Under the pieces are notes generated by a model. It was not told the origin of the DNA and did no database searches. It was given only the letters and a program-made list of their open reading frames with translations. DNA of 31,937 bases, taken from NCBI GenBank assembly GCA_945291235.1, contig CALYQY010000016.1, positions 1 through 31,937 on the forward strand, in the 5' to 3' direction. This document shows positions 15,856 to 26,807 of the stretch, piece after piece. Made by a program: the position numbers and the translations under genes. Each line of letters opens with the position of its first letter. Positions within the stretch are counted from its first letter, which is position 1. Source of the stretch: an uncultured Gilliamella sp. Its GTDB lineage: Bacteria; Pseudomonadota; Gammaproteobacteria; Enterobacterales; Enterobacteriaceae.

Positions 15856-17403
15856 ATGGCTACATGCACATTTAAAACTTTATTTAGTTTATTAGGTGGA
15901 AACAAAGATCAAGCGATCAAAGATTTTTCGCTCAATCATATATGTATTGATAGCCGTATGGTCAATAAAAATGATGTGTTTGTCGCTATCAAGGGAAATG
16001 TCGTTGATGGTAAATCATTCATTCCTCAAGCTTTAGAAGCTGGTGCGGTGGCTATATTAATTGAAACAAATAAAAAATCTGATGATTTACGTATCAATTA
16101 TATCAAGCATGGAAAAAGAAATATTCCTCAGGTTAAAGTATTTCAACTATCTAAAAAACTTTCTAGCATTGCCGATCATTTTTACCATTCACCTTCTAAA
16201 AAATTATCTGTTATTGGTGTGACAGGTACTAATGGTAAAACGACAGTCACTCAGCTTATTGCCCAATGCGTTAATCTGTTAAATCAGAAAGTTGCACTTT
16301 TAGGAACGATTGGAAATGGGATCTATAATCATCTTCAACCGTCAAAAAATACAACGGCTTCATCCGTTGAAATTCAAACATATTTAGCCGATTTTGTTAA
16401 AAAACATGTCAAAGTGGTTTCCATGGAAATTTCTTCGCATGGTTTAGTGATGAATCGTGTCAAAGGTGTTACGTTTGCTGCAACAGTTTTTACTAATTTA
16501 AGTCGAGATCATCTTGATTATCACAAAACAATGGGTAAATACGCTAAGTCAAAATGGTCGTTATTTACGCCTAATGATAAAGAAAGACAAGTAGAAAATG
16601 CAGGCAAAGCAATTATTAATTATGATGATAATTATGGGAAACGTTGGATTGAAAAGCTTTCTCAGGTAACAGCCGTATCGTGCCAACCCAAATCGTTAAG
16701 TAAATTAAAAAACTTAAATATACCTTATGTTGGTGTGTCGATGATTGAGTATCATGATAAGGGTGCCAAAATTCATATGCATTCTAGTTGGGGAGATACC
16801 ATTATACACAGTCGTTTACTGGGTGAGTTTAATGTCTCAAATTTATTATTATGTGTAGCGACGCTATTAACGCTTGATTTCCCATTTTTCGCTGTTGTGA
16901 ATATGGCTTCATTTCTCAAACCTATTTGTGGGCGAATGGAGGTTTTACATGCCAATAATAGCCCGACATTTATTGTGGATTATGCTCACACGCCAGATGC
17001 TTTACAAAAAGCACTCCAAGCAAGTCGTATTCACTGTAAGGGTGCATTATGGGTTATTTTTGGTTGCGGTGGTGATAGAGATGTAGGCAAAAGACCTTTA
17101 ATGGGAGAAATCGCTGCGCAATATGCTGACAAAATTATTTTGACGAATGATAACCCACGAACAGAAGATGAAACAAAAATTATTGATGATATTCAGCAAG
17201 GTATCATCAATAATTCAAATGTTCAGATTATTACTGACAGAGTACAAGCAATCAAAAAAGCACTCGCAGAAGCTAAACCAAATGATGTGATATTAATTGC
17301 GGGTAAAGGTCATGAAGATTACCAAATCGTGGGTCACACGAAACATCACTATTCAGACCAAGAAACAGTGAAACAGCTTTTAGGGGTAGAGAATCAATCA
17401 TGA
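15856..17403 (+). CDS. murE: UDP-MurNAc-tripeptide ligase MurE
   Basis: Cytoplasmic ATP-dependent ligase adding meso-diaminopimelate to UDP-MurNAc-L-Ala-D-Glu. The ATP-binding GVTGTNGKTT, the MEISSHGL strand, FTNLSRDHLDYH and VVDYAHTPDAL-type motif (here IVDYAHTPDAL) are all present, and DNPRTE marks specificity for diaminopimelate rather than lysine. The frame opens at a GTG (15847), but the ATG at 15856 has AGGTGG five bases ahead and is chosen; this gives 515 residues against 495 in E. coli. The extra length lies in small insertions. The last four bases overlap murF (ATGA). Confidence 0.96.
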   Translation: MATCTFKTLFSLLGGNKDQAIKDFSLNHICIDSRMVNKNDVFVAIKGNVVDGKSFIPQALEAGAVAILIETNKKSDDLRINYIKHGKRNIPQVKVFQLSKKLSSIADHFYHSPSKKLSVIGVTGTNGKTTVTQLIAQCVNLLNQKVALLGTIGNGIYNHLQPSKNTTASSVEIQTYLADFVKKHVKVVSMEISSHGLVMNRVKGVTFAATVFTNLSRDHLDYHKTMGKYAKSKWSLFTPNDKERQVENAGKAIINYDDNYGKRWIEKLSQVTAVSCQPKSLSKLKNLNIPYVGVSMIEYHDKGAKIHMHSSWGDTIIHSRLLGEFNVSNLLLCVATLLTLDFPFFAVVNMASFLKPICGRMEVLHANNSPTFIVDYAHTPDALQKALQASRIHCKGALWVIFGCGGDRDVGKRPLMGEIAAQYADKIILTNDNPRTEDETKIIDDIQQGIINNSNVQIITDRVQAIKKALAEAKPNDVILIAGKGHEDYQIVGHTKHHYSDQETVKQLLGVENQS

Positions 17404-18764
17404 TTCCATTAAATATTAAGCAAATCAGAACAATTGTAGACGGTGAATTATTAAATATTCATGACGGTAATTTTATGATTGATGTTATTAGTACTGATAC
17501 ACGTAAAATTACAAAACAATCGCTTTTTATTGCACTTGTTGGTGAGAATTTTGATGGTCATCATTTTGCCGAACAAGCAATTAAAGATGGTGCCGTTGCC
17601 GTAATCGTAAATCACCCAATTGAGGATAATTCTATTCCACAAATAGTGGTTAAAGACACACGTCAAGCGTTGGGGCAAATTGCCGGTTTTATTCGTCAAC
17701 AAAGTTCCGCTAAAATTGTTGCCTTGACCGGCTCATCGGGTAAAACGTCAGTTAAAGAAATGACGGCAGCCATTCTACAAAATTGTGGAACAACGCTTTA
17801 TACTCAAGGTAATTACAATAATGACATTGGCGTACCATTAACACTATTGAGATTAACAAAAGATGATCAATTTGCTGTGATAGAACTAGGTGCTAATCAT
17901 ATTGGTGAAATTGCTTATACAACTCAGTTAGTTCATCCACAAACAGCATTAATTAATAATATTGCAGAAGCGCATATTGAAGGTTTTGGTTCACTTGAAG
18001 GTGTCGCTACAGCGAAAGGTGAGATTTTTGAAGGGTTGACTAAAGATGGTATTGCTATCATCAATTTAGATAGCTGTTCAGATAAATGGTTTGAGCAATT
18101 AACAGATAAAACTGTTTGGACTTTTTCATTAGAGAATCCATTAGCCAATTTCTATGCAAGTCATATTAAAATGGCAGATGTGACCACATTTAAATTACAT
18201 ACACCGTTTGGTGAATGCGAAATCCAATTACCATTAATAGGGTTACACAATGTTTCAAATGCAATTGCAGCTTCAGCTTTAGCGATTTCTGTCGGAGCAA
18301 GCTTAGATCGCATTCAACAAGGATTATCAACATTAAAGCCAGTTAAAGGAAGGCTTTTCCCGATTAAATTAAACCAAAATCAATTAATTTTGGATGACAC
18401 TTATAACGCCAATGTGGGTTCAATGTCTGCTGCAATTAATGTTCTGGCAAAACAATCGGGCTATAAAGTTTTCGTCGTTGGCGATATGGGTGAATTAGGG
18501 CAAGACGCTCAAAAATATCATCAACAAATTGGCACATTAGCTAAACAACAAAAACTTGATTGTGTTGTCAGTGTCGGTAAATTGAGCCAATTCATTAGCC
18601 AAGCAAGTGAAGTCGGTCATCATTTTTATAATAAACAAGATGCAGCAGATTACCTTATAACGTTATTGCGTCAGTATCCAACCTTAACCATGCTAGTTAA
18701 AGGTTCTCGCAGTGCTAAAATGGAAGACGTTATAGAACTAATTAAACAACAAAAAATAAATTAG
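17400..18764 (+). CDS. murF: UDP-MurNAc-tripeptide D-alanyl-D-alanine ligase MurF
   Basis: Adds the D-Ala-D-Ala dipeptide made by Ddl to UDP-MurNAc-tripeptide, finishing the pentapeptide precursor. The 454 residues (E. coli 452) contain the Mur-ligase P-loop [14 protein letters not shown] near 106-119, [27 protein letters not shown] and the C-terminal [10 protein letters not shown] and VVGDMGELG motifs. Its ATG overlaps the murE stop by four bases, and mraY starts 10 bp later. Confidence 0.97.
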   Translation: MIPLNIKQIRTIVDGELLNIHDGNFMIDVISTDTRKITKQSLFIALVGENFDGHHFAEQAIKDGAVAVIVNHPIEDNSIPQIVVKDTRQALGQIAGFIRQQSSAKIVALTGSSGKTSVKEMTAAILQNCGTTLYTQGNYNNDIGVPLTLLRLTKDDQFAVIELGANHIGEIAYTTQLVHPQTALINNIAEAHIEGFGSLEGVATAKGEIFEGLTKDGIAIINLDSCSDKWFEQLTDKTVWTFSLENPLANFYASHIKMADVTTFKLHTPFGECEIQLPLIGLHNVSNAIAASALAISVGASLDRIQQGLSTLKPVKGRLFPIKLNQNQLILDDTYNANVGSMSAAINVLAKQSGYKVFVVGDMGELGQDAQKYHQQIGTLAKQQKLDCVVSVGKLSQFISQASEVGHHFYNKQDAADYLITLLRQYPTLTMLVKGSRSAKMEDVIELIKQQKIN

Positions 18765-18774
18765 GATTAAAATT

Positions 18775-19857
18775 ATGTTGGTTTGGATATCAGAATATTT
18801 AGTGAAATATTTTACCTTTTTTAATGTATTTTCTTATTTAACCGTAAGAGCTATTTTGGGTCTATTAACCTCGCTAACGATATCGTTAATAATGGGGCAA
18901 AAAGTCATTGATTGGTTACAAAAATTACAAATTGGACAAGTAATACGTAATGATGGACCGGAATCCCATTTAAGCAAAAAAGGAACGCCAACAATGGGCG
19001 GGACGCTAATCGTTGCGTCGATTTCGTTATCAGTATTTCTTTGGGCAGATTTACGTAATCCTTATGTTTGGGTGGCGTTATTTGTCCTGATTGGTTATGC
19101 CATTATTGGCTTTACTGATGACTACTTAAAAGTTATTCGAAAAAACACGGCAGGTCTTATCGCTAGATGGAAATATTTTTGGCAATCTGTTATTGCATTT
19201 ATTGTTGCCTTTGGCCTTTATGTATATGGAAAAGATAGCTCAGTAACCGTGTTGGTTGTCCCTTTTTTTAAAGATGTCATGCCTCAGTTGGGATTAGTAT
19301 TTATTTTACTCACTTATGTTGTGATTGTTGGGTCAGGTAATGCTGTTAATTTAACGGATGGACTTGATGGACTTGCAATTATGCCAACGGTATTTGTGGC
19401 AGCGGGCTTAGCGCTGGTATCGTGGGCGACAGGGAATACAATTATTGCAGAATATTTGCATATACCTTATATCAAATTTAGTGGTGAATTAATGATTGTC
19501 TGTACTGCTATCATTGGTGCAGGGCTTGGTTTTTTATGGTTTAACACTTATCCCGCTATGGTATTTATGGGTGATGTCGGTTCATTGGCTTTAGGTGGAG
19601 TACTTGGAATTATCGCCGTACTTTTACGCCAAGAATTTTTATTACTCATTATGGGGGGAATATTTGTTATTGAAACCCTATCTGTCATTTTACAAGTAGG
19701 TTCATTTAAATTGCGTGGCAAACGAATTTTTAGAATGGCTCCAATTCATCATCATTATGAATTAAAAGGGTGGCCAGAACCTCGAGTTATTGTACGTTTT
19801 TGGATTATTTCGTTAATGCTCGTCTTAATTGGTTTATTAACCTTGAAATTACGTTAA
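18775..19857 (+). CDS. mraY: Phospho-MurNAc-pentapeptide transferase MraY
   Basis: Integral membrane enzyme that transfers phospho-MurNAc-pentapeptide to undecaprenyl phosphate, forming lipid I. The 360 residues equal the E. coli length and read as about ten hydrophobic segments. Catalytic and family motifs are present: [17 protein letters not shown] with the paired aspartates, [10 protein letters not shown], and the [13 protein letters not shown] histidine triplet. AGGATTAAAATT precedes the ATG. It lies 10 bp after murF and 23 bp before murD. Confidence 0.98.
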   Translation: MLVWISEYLVKYFTFFNVFSYLTVRAILGLLTSLTISLIMGQKVIDWLQKLQIGQVIRNDGPESHLSKKGTPTMGGTLIVASISLSVFLWADLRNPYVWVALFVLIGYAIIGFTDDYLKVIRKNTAGLIARWKYFWQSVIAFIVAFGLYVYGKDSSVTVLVVPFFKDVMPQLGLVFILLTYVVIVGSGNAVNLTDGLDGLAIMPTVFVAAGLALVSWATGNTIIAEYLHIPYIKFSGELMIVCTAIIGAGLGFLWFNTYPAMVFMGDVGSLALGGVLGIIAVLLRQEFLLLIMGGIFVIETLSVILQVGSFKLRGKRIFRMAPIHHHYELKGWPEPRVIVRFWIISLMLVLIGLLTLKLR

Positions 19858-19880
19858 TTAAATTAAATCAGGATTGAATC

Positions 19881-21215
19881 ATGATTCGCTATCAGGGTAA
19901 AAATGTTGTTATCATTGGGTTAGGTGTCACAGGGCTTTCTTGTGTTGACTATTTTCTTTCGCAAAATGTTATTCCTAAAGTAATTGATACTCGTTTATTA
20001 CCTTCAGGATTAGAACAACTGGATCAACGAGTTGCCTATCATTTAGGCGATTTAAATGTTGATTGGCTATTCGATGCTGATTTAATAATTGTTAGCCCTG
20101 GTATCGCTTTATCAACCCCTGAACTCAAACAAGCTGCCGATAAAGGTATCGAAATCATTGGCGATATAGAGCTTTTTTGTCGTGAAGTTAATCAACTACC
20201 TAATAAAAAGATTGTGGCAATCACAGGCGCTAATGGCAAAACGACGGTGACGACATTAGTTGGTGAAATTGTTAAGTCTGCAGGTATCAAAGTGGGTGTC
20301 GGTGGCAATATAGGTCAACCTGCACTATCTTTACTGGCTCAAGATTGCGATGTGTACGTACTTGAGCTGTCTAGCTTTCAGCTTGAAACCACGCACAGTT
20401 TGCATACAACGGTTGCAACGATTTTGAATATCTCAGAAGATCATATGGATAGGTATCCTTTAGGACTCAAACAATATGTAGAGGCTAAACAACGAATTTA
20501 TGTGAATGCAAAATACTGTGTAGTAAATCATGATGATAAACTAACTTTTCCAAAAGAAAAAGATAGTCATAATGTGTTATTTGGCTTACATTCAGGCGAT
20601 TATCATCTGGATGATGATTATGCACATTTGATTGCGCAGGAAAAGCCCGTTTTATCGACTAACACAATGAAACTAACGGGAAGCCACAATTATCTCAATG
20701 CGTTAGCAGCATTAGCTATTGCAGATAAATTATCAATATCACGACAATCTAGTTTAGCAACAATAGCCAACTTTCATGGTTTACCTCATCGTTTTGAATT
20801 AGTTTTGGAACAAAATGGGGTCAAATGGATTAATGATTCTAAAGCAACCAATGTAGGTAGTACGGAAGCTGCTTTAAAAAGTGTCGTATGTCATGGAAAA
20901 TTATTTTTATTGCTTGGTGGTGATGGAAAATCAGCTGATTTTTCTCCATTAATTCCATATTTAAAAAATAGTCATCTTGAGATTTTTTGTTTTGGTCGAG
21001 ATCGTGAGTTATTAGCAAAATTAGCACCCAACATCACAACAATGACTGCGACATTAGCTGAGGCTATGCAAATAATCGCTCAAAAAGTAGAGGCTAACGA
21101 TATTGTTTTACTCTCACCTGCTTGTGCAAGTTTAGACCAATTTAAAAACTATATAGAGCGAGGAAATCAATTTGCACTTCTGGCTAAACAATATGCGCAA
21201 AGGAGTGAAAAATGA
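19881..21215 (+). CDS. murD: UDP-MurNAc-L-alanine:D-glutamate ligase MurD
   Basis: Cytoplasmic ligase adding D-glutamate to UDP-MurNAc-L-Ala. The 444 residues (E. coli 438) begin with the Rossmann-like [19 protein letters not shown], then [17 protein letters not shown] as the ATP-binding loop, [30 protein letters not shown] and the C-terminal [27 protein letters not shown] precedes the ATG. The stop overlaps the ftsW start by four bases (ATGA). Confidence 0.97.
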   Translation: MIRYQGKNVVIIGLGVTGLSCVDYFLSQNVIPKVIDTRLLPSGLEQLDQRVAYHLGDLNVDWLFDADLIIVSPGIALSTPELKQAADKGIEIIGDIELFCREVNQLPNKKIVAITGANGKTTVTTLVGEIVKSAGIKVGVGGNIGQPALSLLAQDCDVYVLELSSFQLETTHSLHTTVATILNISEDHMDRYPLGLKQYVEAKQRIYVNAKYCVVNHDDKLTFPKEKDSHNVLFGLHSGDYHLDDDYAHLIAQEKPVLSTNTMKLTGSHNYLNALAALAIADKLSISRQSSLATIANFHGLPHRFELVLEQNGVKWINDSKATNVGSTEAALKSVVCHGKLFLLLGGDGKSADFSPLIPYLKNSHLEIFCFGRDRELLAKLAPNITTMTATLAEAMQIIAQKVEANDIVLLSPACASLDQFKNYIERGNQFALLAKQYAQRSEK

Positions 21216-22363
21216 TTTCGTTGGCTATAAAAAAGCAAGTTAATCCTCACGTCCCTTTTGATAATCAATTGCTTTGGACGGTATTTGGATTGATGATATT
21301 CGGATTAGTTATGGTGACATCAGCATCAATGTCATCGAATGATAATAATCCTTTTTTCTATACTCAGCGTGAACTCATACAGCTGGGTATTTCACTTGTT
21401 TTAATGTGTATAACCTTATCGATCCCAATGAAACGTTGGCAGCAATTTGGAACAGTATTACTCATTATGACAATTATCATGCTTGTTGCTGTTTTAGGCG
21501 TGGGGTCTTCCATTAATGGCGCTGCAAGATGGATTCCGCTAGGCGTTTTTAACTTTCAACCGGCAGAGCTTGCTAAATTGGCTTTATTTGTTTTTTTAGC
21601 AAGTTATTTGACTCGAAAGTCAGATGAAGTACAAAATGGATTTTGGGGTTTTTTTAAGCCAATGGTCGTTATGGCTGTGCTTTCCATTTTGCTATTACTT
21701 CAACCCGATCTAGGCACAGTAATTGTATTATTTATTGTTACTATCGGAATTCTATTTATCGCTGGTGCAAAGTTGTGGCAATTTATCGCTATTTTATCGA
21801 CAGGTGTTGCAGCGGTTGTCAGTTTAATATTATTTGAGTCATACCGTTTAAAACGGTTATTAACATTTCTTAATCCTTGGGAAGATGCTAATGGTGTAGG
21901 TTACCAGTTAGTGAATTCATTAATAGCAATTGGTAATGGAGGATTTGCTGGGCAAGGAATGGGTAACTCGATTCTGAAATTAGGTTATTTACCTGAACGC
22001 CATACCGATTTTATTTTCGCTATTATTTCGGAAGAATTTGGTTATCTTGGCGTCATTTTCCTGCTGACATTACTTTTTTCTCTGGCTTTTAAGGGATTGG
22101 CGATTGGGTATCGAGCATTAAATGAAGGATTACAATTTTCTGGCTATTTAGCTTGCCAAATCGGTATTTGGTTTGGTTTTCAAACCTTTGTTAATGTGGG
22201 GGTAACATCTGGAATGTTACCTACTAAGGGATTAACGTTACCCTTCATTAGCTATGGTGGATCGAGTTTAATTGTAATGAGTGTGGCTGTGGCGATCCTA
22301 CTTAGAATCGATTTTGAATTTAGACAACAACAAGCCCAAGCAAGAATAAGGTCAATAAAGTAA
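21212..22363 (+). CDS. ftsW: FtsW, SEDS-family septal peptidoglycan polymerase
   Basis: Multi-pass membrane glycosyltransferase that polymerises lipid II at the septum in complex with FtsI. The 383 residues (E. coli 414) carry the SEDS marks [50 protein letters not shown] and the C-terminal [19 protein letters not shown]. It is somewhat shorter than E. coli FtsW because the cytoplasmic N-terminus is short. AAAGGAG lies just ahead of the ATG; the gene overlaps murD by four bases and shares one base with murG (TAATG). Confidence 0.97.
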   Translation: MISLAIKKQVNPHVPFDNQLLWTVFGLMIFGLVMVTSASMSSNDNNPFFYTQRELIQLGISLVLMCITLSIPMKRWQQFGTVLLIMTIIMLVAVLGVGSSINGAARWIPLGVFNFQPAELAKLALFVFLASYLTRKSDEVQNGFWGFFKPMVVMAVLSILLLLQPDLGTVIVLFIVTIGILFIAGAKLWQFIAILSTGVAAVVSLILFESYRLKRLLTFLNPWEDANGVGYQLVNSLIAIGNGGFAGQGMGNSILKLGYLPERHTDFIFAIISEEFGYLGVIFLLTLLFSLAFKGLAIGYRALNEGLQFSGYLACQIGIWFGFQTFVNVGVTSGMLPTKGLTLPFISYGGSSLIVMSVAVAILLRIDFEFRQQQAQARIRSIK

Positions 22364-23415
22364 TGAAAAAATTATTAGTTATGGCAGGTGGTACAGGTGG
22401 ACATGTTTTTCCAGGTATTGCCGTTGCGCATTATTTAATGAAACAAGGCTGGCAAGTCAGATGGCTTGGCACAGCAGATCGAATGGAAGCGCATTTAGTC
22501 CCTGAAAATGGTATCGAGATTGATTTTATAGAAATATCAGGTCTACGCGGTAAAGGAATTGGTGCAATGCTAAAAGCACCTTATAAAATCTTAAAAGCGG
22601 TTCTACAAGCCAGAAAAATCTTAAAAACTTATCAACCTGATGTTGTACTTGGTATGGGAGGGTATGTGTCTGGGCCGGGTGGCATTGCAGCGAAGACATT
22701 AGGAATTCCTGTCGTATTACATGAGCAAAATGGTGTAGCAGGGTTAACTAATAAGTGGCTTGCAAAAATTGCAACTAAAGTTTTACAAGCATTTCCGACA
22801 GCTTTTCCAAAAGCTGAAGTAGTAGGAAATCCTGTTCGTGACGATTTATTAACTATTGCTGAACCTAACGAACGTTTTGAAAATCGTCAAGAACCAATTA
22901 GAGTTTTAGTAATGGGCGGAAGTCAAGGGGCAAAAGTACTCAATGATGTTGTTCCTCAGGTAATGACAAAATTATCCGATAAATTTGTTGTTTGGCATCA
23001 AACAGGAAAAGGCATGCTAGAACCTGTTATGCGAGCCTATCAAGATTGTGATATGACAAAAAATAAAGTGACTGAATTCATTACTGATGTAGCAGAAGCC
23101 TATCGTTGGGCGGATATTGTGATTTGTCGCAGTGGGGCATTAACGGTAAGTGAAATCGAAGTTGTCGGCATTGGTGCGATTTTTGTCCCTTTTATGCATA
23201 AAGATCGCCAACAATTTTGGAATGCTAAATCGCTTTCAGATATTGATGCTGCAAAGATTATTGAACAACTGGACTTTAATAGCGAATCATTGATGAGTGT
23301 GTTAAGAAATTTAAATAGAGATAAATTAATCGAAATGGCGGTTAAGGCGAAAAGTCTATCTATTACAAATTCTACCGAAAGAGTGGCGGATACGATAAAA
23401 TCAGTGATAAAATAA
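22363..23415 (+). CDS. murG: MurG, lipid II-forming N-acetylglucosaminyltransferase
   Basis: Peripheral membrane GT28 glycosyltransferase that adds GlcNAc to lipid I, giving lipid II. The 350 residues (E. coli 355) show the G-loop [14 protein letters not shown] at the N-terminus, [26 protein letters not shown], the C-domain [12 protein letters not shown] and the donor-site [10 protein letters not shown]. It is translationally coupled to ftsW by a TAATG overlap. After it comes the largest gap of the cluster (167 bp). Confidence 0.97.
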   Translation: MKKLLVMAGGTGGHVFPGIAVAHYLMKQGWQVRWLGTADRMEAHLVPENGIEIDFIEISGLRGKGIGAMLKAPYKILKAVLQARKILKTYQPDVVLGMGGYVSGPGGIAAKTLGIPVVLHEQNGVAGLTNKWLAKIATKVLQAFPTAFPKAEVVGNPVRDDLLTIAEPNERFENRQEPIRVLVMGGSQGAKVLNDVVPQVMTKLSDKFVVWHQTGKGMLEPVMRAYQDCDMTKNKVTEFITDVAEAYRWADIVICRSGALTVSEIEVVGIGAIFVPFMHKDRQQFWNAKSLSDIDAAKIIEQLDFNSESLMSVLRNLNRDKLIEMAVKAKSLSITNSTERVADTIKSVIK

Positions 23416-23457
23416 TTAGTTTTTGATATAACTTTATGTAATAATCGTGTCAAGATG

Positions 23458-23485
23458 TTGCAGGTTAGATCAATGTTTAGATAAT
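23458..23485 (+). promoter_or_regulatory. Candidate internal promoter upstream of murC
   Basis: TTGCAG (23458-23463), a 16-bp spacer and GATAAT (23480-23485) lie in the 167-bp murG-murC gap. Predicted start near 23492 gives about a 90-base leader. It could drive murC-ddl-ftsQAZ independently of the promoter before mraZ. Confidence 0.5.
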
Positions 23486-23582
23486 AATAGCTTTAAATGC
23501 ATAATTAGAATTTTACAAAATTAAAAAAGCTCAATAAAAAATAAACAAAATACTCAACTACAGAATATTTAGGAGTTAGATT

Positions 23583-25031
23583 GTGAATACAAAGGAATTA
23601 GCAGAATTAAGAGCAATTATTCCTCAAATGAAACGTGTCAAACATATCCATTTTGTGGGTATTGGTGGCGCAGGTATGGGAGGAATTGCTGAAGTTCTTG
23701 CTAATGAAGGTTACGAAATTAGTGGCTCAGATATTGCAGAAAATGCTGTTACTGAGCATCTAAAAAAATTAGGTGCGAAAATTGTGATTGGTCATGCAGC
23801 TGAAAATGTGATTAATTCAAGCGTTGTCGTAATCTCTTCCGCAATTTCACAAGATAATATTGAAGTTGTAGCAGCGCGGGAAGCTCGTATTCCTGTTATT
23901 CAGCGGGCTGAAATGTTAGCCGAGCTTATGCGTTTCCGATATGGTATCGCTATTGCGGGTACACATGGTAAAACAACGACAACCGCCATGGTCACCGCTA
24001 TTTATGCCGAAGCGAAACTTGATCCAACGTTCGTTAATGGCGGTTTAGTTAAAGCGGCAGGCACGCATGCTAAATTAGGTAGTAGCCGTTATTTTATTGC
24101 TGAAGCAGATGAAAGTGATGCTTCATTTTTACACTTACAACCTATGGTTTCTATTGTTACCAATATTGAACCAGACCATATGGACACCTATCAAGGTAGT
24201 GTGGAAAATCTTAAACAAACATTCATCTCTTTTTTGCGTAATTTACCTTTTTATGGTCTAGCGGTGATGTGTTATGACGATCCAATTAATCGTGAATTAT
24301 TACCGATTGTTGGACGTAAAATTATTACTTACGGTTTTAGTGAAGAAGCGGATGTGGTAATTAAAAATTATCGCCAAGAACGAGGCGTCAGTTACTACAC
24401 TGTGTGTCGTCCAGATCGTAATGATTTAGAAATCGAATTAAATGCACCCGGTAAACATAATGCTTTAAATTCAGCGGCCGCAATTATTGCAGCGACTGAA
24501 GATGGCATAGATGATCAATCGATCATTAATGCATTGGCAAAATTTGCTGGTACAAGTCGGCGTTTTGATTTACTAGGCGTTTTTCCGCATGCTAATGGTA
24601 AAGACATTATGATGGTTGATGACTATGGTCATCATCCAAGTGAAGTTAATGCAACGATACAAGCGGCTAAAAATGGTTGGCCGGATCGTCGTTTAGTTAT
24701 GCTATTCCAACCTCATCGATATACACGTACTCGTGATTTATTTGATGATTTTGCTCAAGTGCTATCTCAGGTTGATGCGCTTGTAATGTTAGACGTCTAT
24801 TCTGCTGGTGAGCAACCGATTGCCGGAGCAGATAGTCGTTCTTTGTGCCGTTCAATTCGTAATCGGGGCAAAGTGGATCCGATTTATGTTTCAGATTTAG
24901 ATCTCTTACCTGAAATGATGAAAGAAATTTTAAAAGGTGGAGATCTGTTATTAACTCAAGGCGCGGGTAGTGTAGGTCGTATTGCACGTCAGTTAGCCGA
25001 TGCTCAAATTTTTTCAGGAGAAGGTCTATAA
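23583..25031 (+). CDS. murC: UDP-MurNAc-L-alanine ligase MurC
   Basis: First amino-acid ligase of the pathway, adding L-Ala to UDP-MurNAc. The 482 residues (E. coli 491) contain [17 protein letters not shown], the ATP loop [37 protein letters not shown] and [10 protein letters not shown]. The start codon is GTG, with AGGAG seven bases ahead; the resulting [20 protein letters not shown] aligns with the E. coli N-terminus. The stop shares one base with the ddl start (TAATG). Confidence 0.97.
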   Translation: MNTKELAELRAIIPQMKRVKHIHFVGIGGAGMGGIAEVLANEGYEISGSDIAENAVTEHLKKLGAKIVIGHAAENVINSSVVVISSAISQDNIEVVAAREARIPVIQRAEMLAELMRFRYGIAIAGTHGKTTTTAMVTAIYAEAKLDPTFVNGGLVKAAGTHAKLGSSRYFIAEADESDASFLHLQPMVSIVTNIEPDHMDTYQGSVENLKQTFISFLRNLPFYGLAVMCYDDPINRELLPIVGRKIITYGFSEEADVVIKNYRQERGVSYYTVCRPDRNDLEIELNAPGKHNALNSAAAIIAATEDGIDDQSIINALAKFAGTSRRFDLLGVFPHANGKDIMMVDDYGHHPSEVNATIQAAKNGWPDRRLVMLFQPHRYTRTRDLFDDFAQVLSQVDALVMLDVYSAGEQPIAGADSRSLCRSIRNRGKVDPIYVSDLDLLPEMMKEILKGGDLLLTQGAGSVGRIARQLADAQIFSGEGL

Positions 25032-25939
25032 TGATTGATAAAGTTGCGGTATTGTATGGTGGAACATCTGCAGAGCGGGAAGTATCGCTTAAATCAGGTC
25101 AAGCTGTACTAGCAGGATTATTGGCTAGTGGAGTTGATGCCCATCTTATAGATACTAAAGATCAACCAATTACCAACTTAAAAGAAGATGGCTTTACTAA
25201 AGCATTTGTCATTCTTCATGGTCGTGGTGGTGAAGATGGTATTGTTCAAGCAATTTTGACTTATCAAAATATTCCTTATACCGGTAGTGATGTTTTATCG
25301 TCTGCACTAACTATGGACAAGTTAAAAACTAAATTAGTTTGGAAAGCGCTAGGTTTACCAGTTGCTGATTATGTTATGGTAGAAAAGAGCTGCTCAATTG
25401 ATACTGATGCCATTGTGCAAAAGCTTGGGCTTCCTCTATTTGTAAAACCAAGTCATGAAGGTTCAAGTGTAGGAATGACGCGAGTTAATCATGCTAATGA
25501 GCTTAAGACAGCTCTCGAACATGCTTTTAAATATGATAATGCTGTTATGGTTGAATCATTTTTATCTGGCCCAGAATTTACCGTTGCTATTGTTGGAGAA
25601 GACGTTTTACCGTCAATTCATATCAAACCGGCGACAAAGTTTTATGATTACGATGCAAAATATTTGTCAGATTCTACGCAGTATTTTTGCCCAAGTGGAT
25701 TATCTGATGAAAAAGAGCAAGAGATCCGTAAGTTAGCACTTGATGCTTATAAAGCGGTTGGCTGCCGAGGTTGGGGACGAGTTGATATTATGTTTGATGC
25801 TAATCAAATCCCTTATTTGTTAGAAGTTAATACCGCACCAGGAATGACAGATCATAGTTTAGTTCCCATGGCTGCAAAACAACATGGCTGGTCATTTAAA
25901 GAGCTTGTTAGTCGAATCTTGAATTCAGCAACAATATAA
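25031..25939 (+). CDS. ddlB: D-alanine-D-alanine ligase
   Basis: ATP-grasp ligase joining two D-alanines for MurF. The 302 residues (E. coli DdlB 306) show VLYGGTSAEREVSLKSG, LHGRGGEDG, SALTMDKLKTK, VKPSHEGSSVGM and the metal-binding EVNTAPGMTDHS. Position between murC and ftsQ is the ddlB position of the enteric dcw cluster. It is coupled to murC by a one-base overlap. Confidence 0.96.
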   Translation: MIDKVAVLYGGTSAEREVSLKSGQAVLAGLLASGVDAHLIDTKDQPITNLKEDGFTKAFVILHGRGGEDGIVQAILTYQNIPYTGSDVLSSALTMDKLKTKLVWKALGLPVADYVMVEKSCSIDTDAIVQKLGLPLFVKPSHEGSSVGMTRVNHANELKTALEHAFKYDNAVMVESFLSGPEFTVAIVGEDVLPSIHIKPATKFYDYDAKYLSDSTQYFCPSGLSDEKEQEIRKLALDAYKAVGCRGWGRVDIMFDANQIPYLLEVNTAPGMTDHSLVPMAAKQHGWSFKELVSRILNSATI

Positions 25940-25952
25940 CTGGCCTTATTTT

Positions 25953-26786
25953 ATGAAACAAATTCGGCAAGCTGCTCATAGAAGGGAAAACCTAAAAACT
26001 AGGCGCTTGCTTATTTTTAGTAGCAAAGAGCAGTTGATTGGCTTTTTGTTTCTACTAACAATTATTGTTATTAGCGTTTGGGTCATTCAAAGTGTTAAAA
26101 ATTGGATGGATGATCCAGAGCAGATGGTATTGTCACAATTAAATTTCAGTGGCGAATACACTTATACGACCGAAGATGACCTTAGACAAGCGATTCTGGG
26201 ATTAGGGTTACCTAATACTTATATTGGTCAAGATGTAAATGATATACAACAAGAAATATTAAGATTTCCATGGGTAAAGCAGGTTAGTGTACGTAAGCAA
26301 TGGCCAGATAAATTAATTGTTTATGTCGAAGAGTACAAACCGGTCTTTTATTGGAATGATTTATTTTTACTAGATAAAAATGGAAATGTATTTAGTGTGC
26401 CGCTAGATCGTATTGGCGAGTTAAAATTACCCAGACTTTATGGTCCGGAAGGTAAAGCAAAACCAGTATTAGAAACGTATTATAAATTAGATGATCTTTC
26501 AAAAAAATTAGCTAGTAATCAATTAGCTTTGCATATTCAATCTGCGATAGCTGATGAGCGAAATGCTTGGCAGCTAATGGTGAAACAGTGTATAGCCGAT
26601 TTTTGTGAAGAAAATCATGAAATAAAATTGATGTTAGGTAACGAACATATCGAACAACGTTATCAACGATTTATCAAATTATTTCCTGAAATTCAATCAA
26701 GAATACCAGCTGATGAAAGAATAACGGTCGCTGATTTACGTTATGAGAATGGCATTTCAGTACAAAGAGAAAAAATGGCTCAGTAG
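25953..26786 (+). CDS. ftsQ: Cell division protein FtsQ
   Basis: Bitopic divisome protein linking the early FtsA/FtsZ ring to FtsB-FtsL. The 277 residues (E. coli 276) have a basic cytoplasmic tail, one membrane segment at about 27-48, then a POTRA domain (LSQLNFSGEYTYTTEDDLR to KLIVYVEEYKPVFYWND) and the beta-domain ending YENGISVQ. The ribosome site before the ATG is weak, and the gene starts 13 bp after ddl, which suggests dependence on translation from upstream and low expression. ftsA follows after 21 bp. Confidence 0.94.
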   Translation: MKQIRQAAHRRENLKTRRLLIFSSKEQLIGFLFLLTIIVISVWVIQSVKNWMDDPEQMVLSQLNFSGEYTYTTEDDLRQAILGLGLPNTYIGQDVNDIQQEILRFPWVKQVSVRKQWPDKLIVYVEEYKPVFYWNDLFLLDKNGNVFSVPLDRIGELKLPRLYGPEGKAKPVLETYYKLDDLSKKLASNQLALHIQSAIADERNAWQLMVKQCIADFCEENHEIKLMLGNEHIEQRYQRFIKLFPEIQSRIPADERITVADLRYENGISVQREKMAQ

Positions 26787-26807
26787 GGAATAATTTAAGG
26801 CTGAAAT

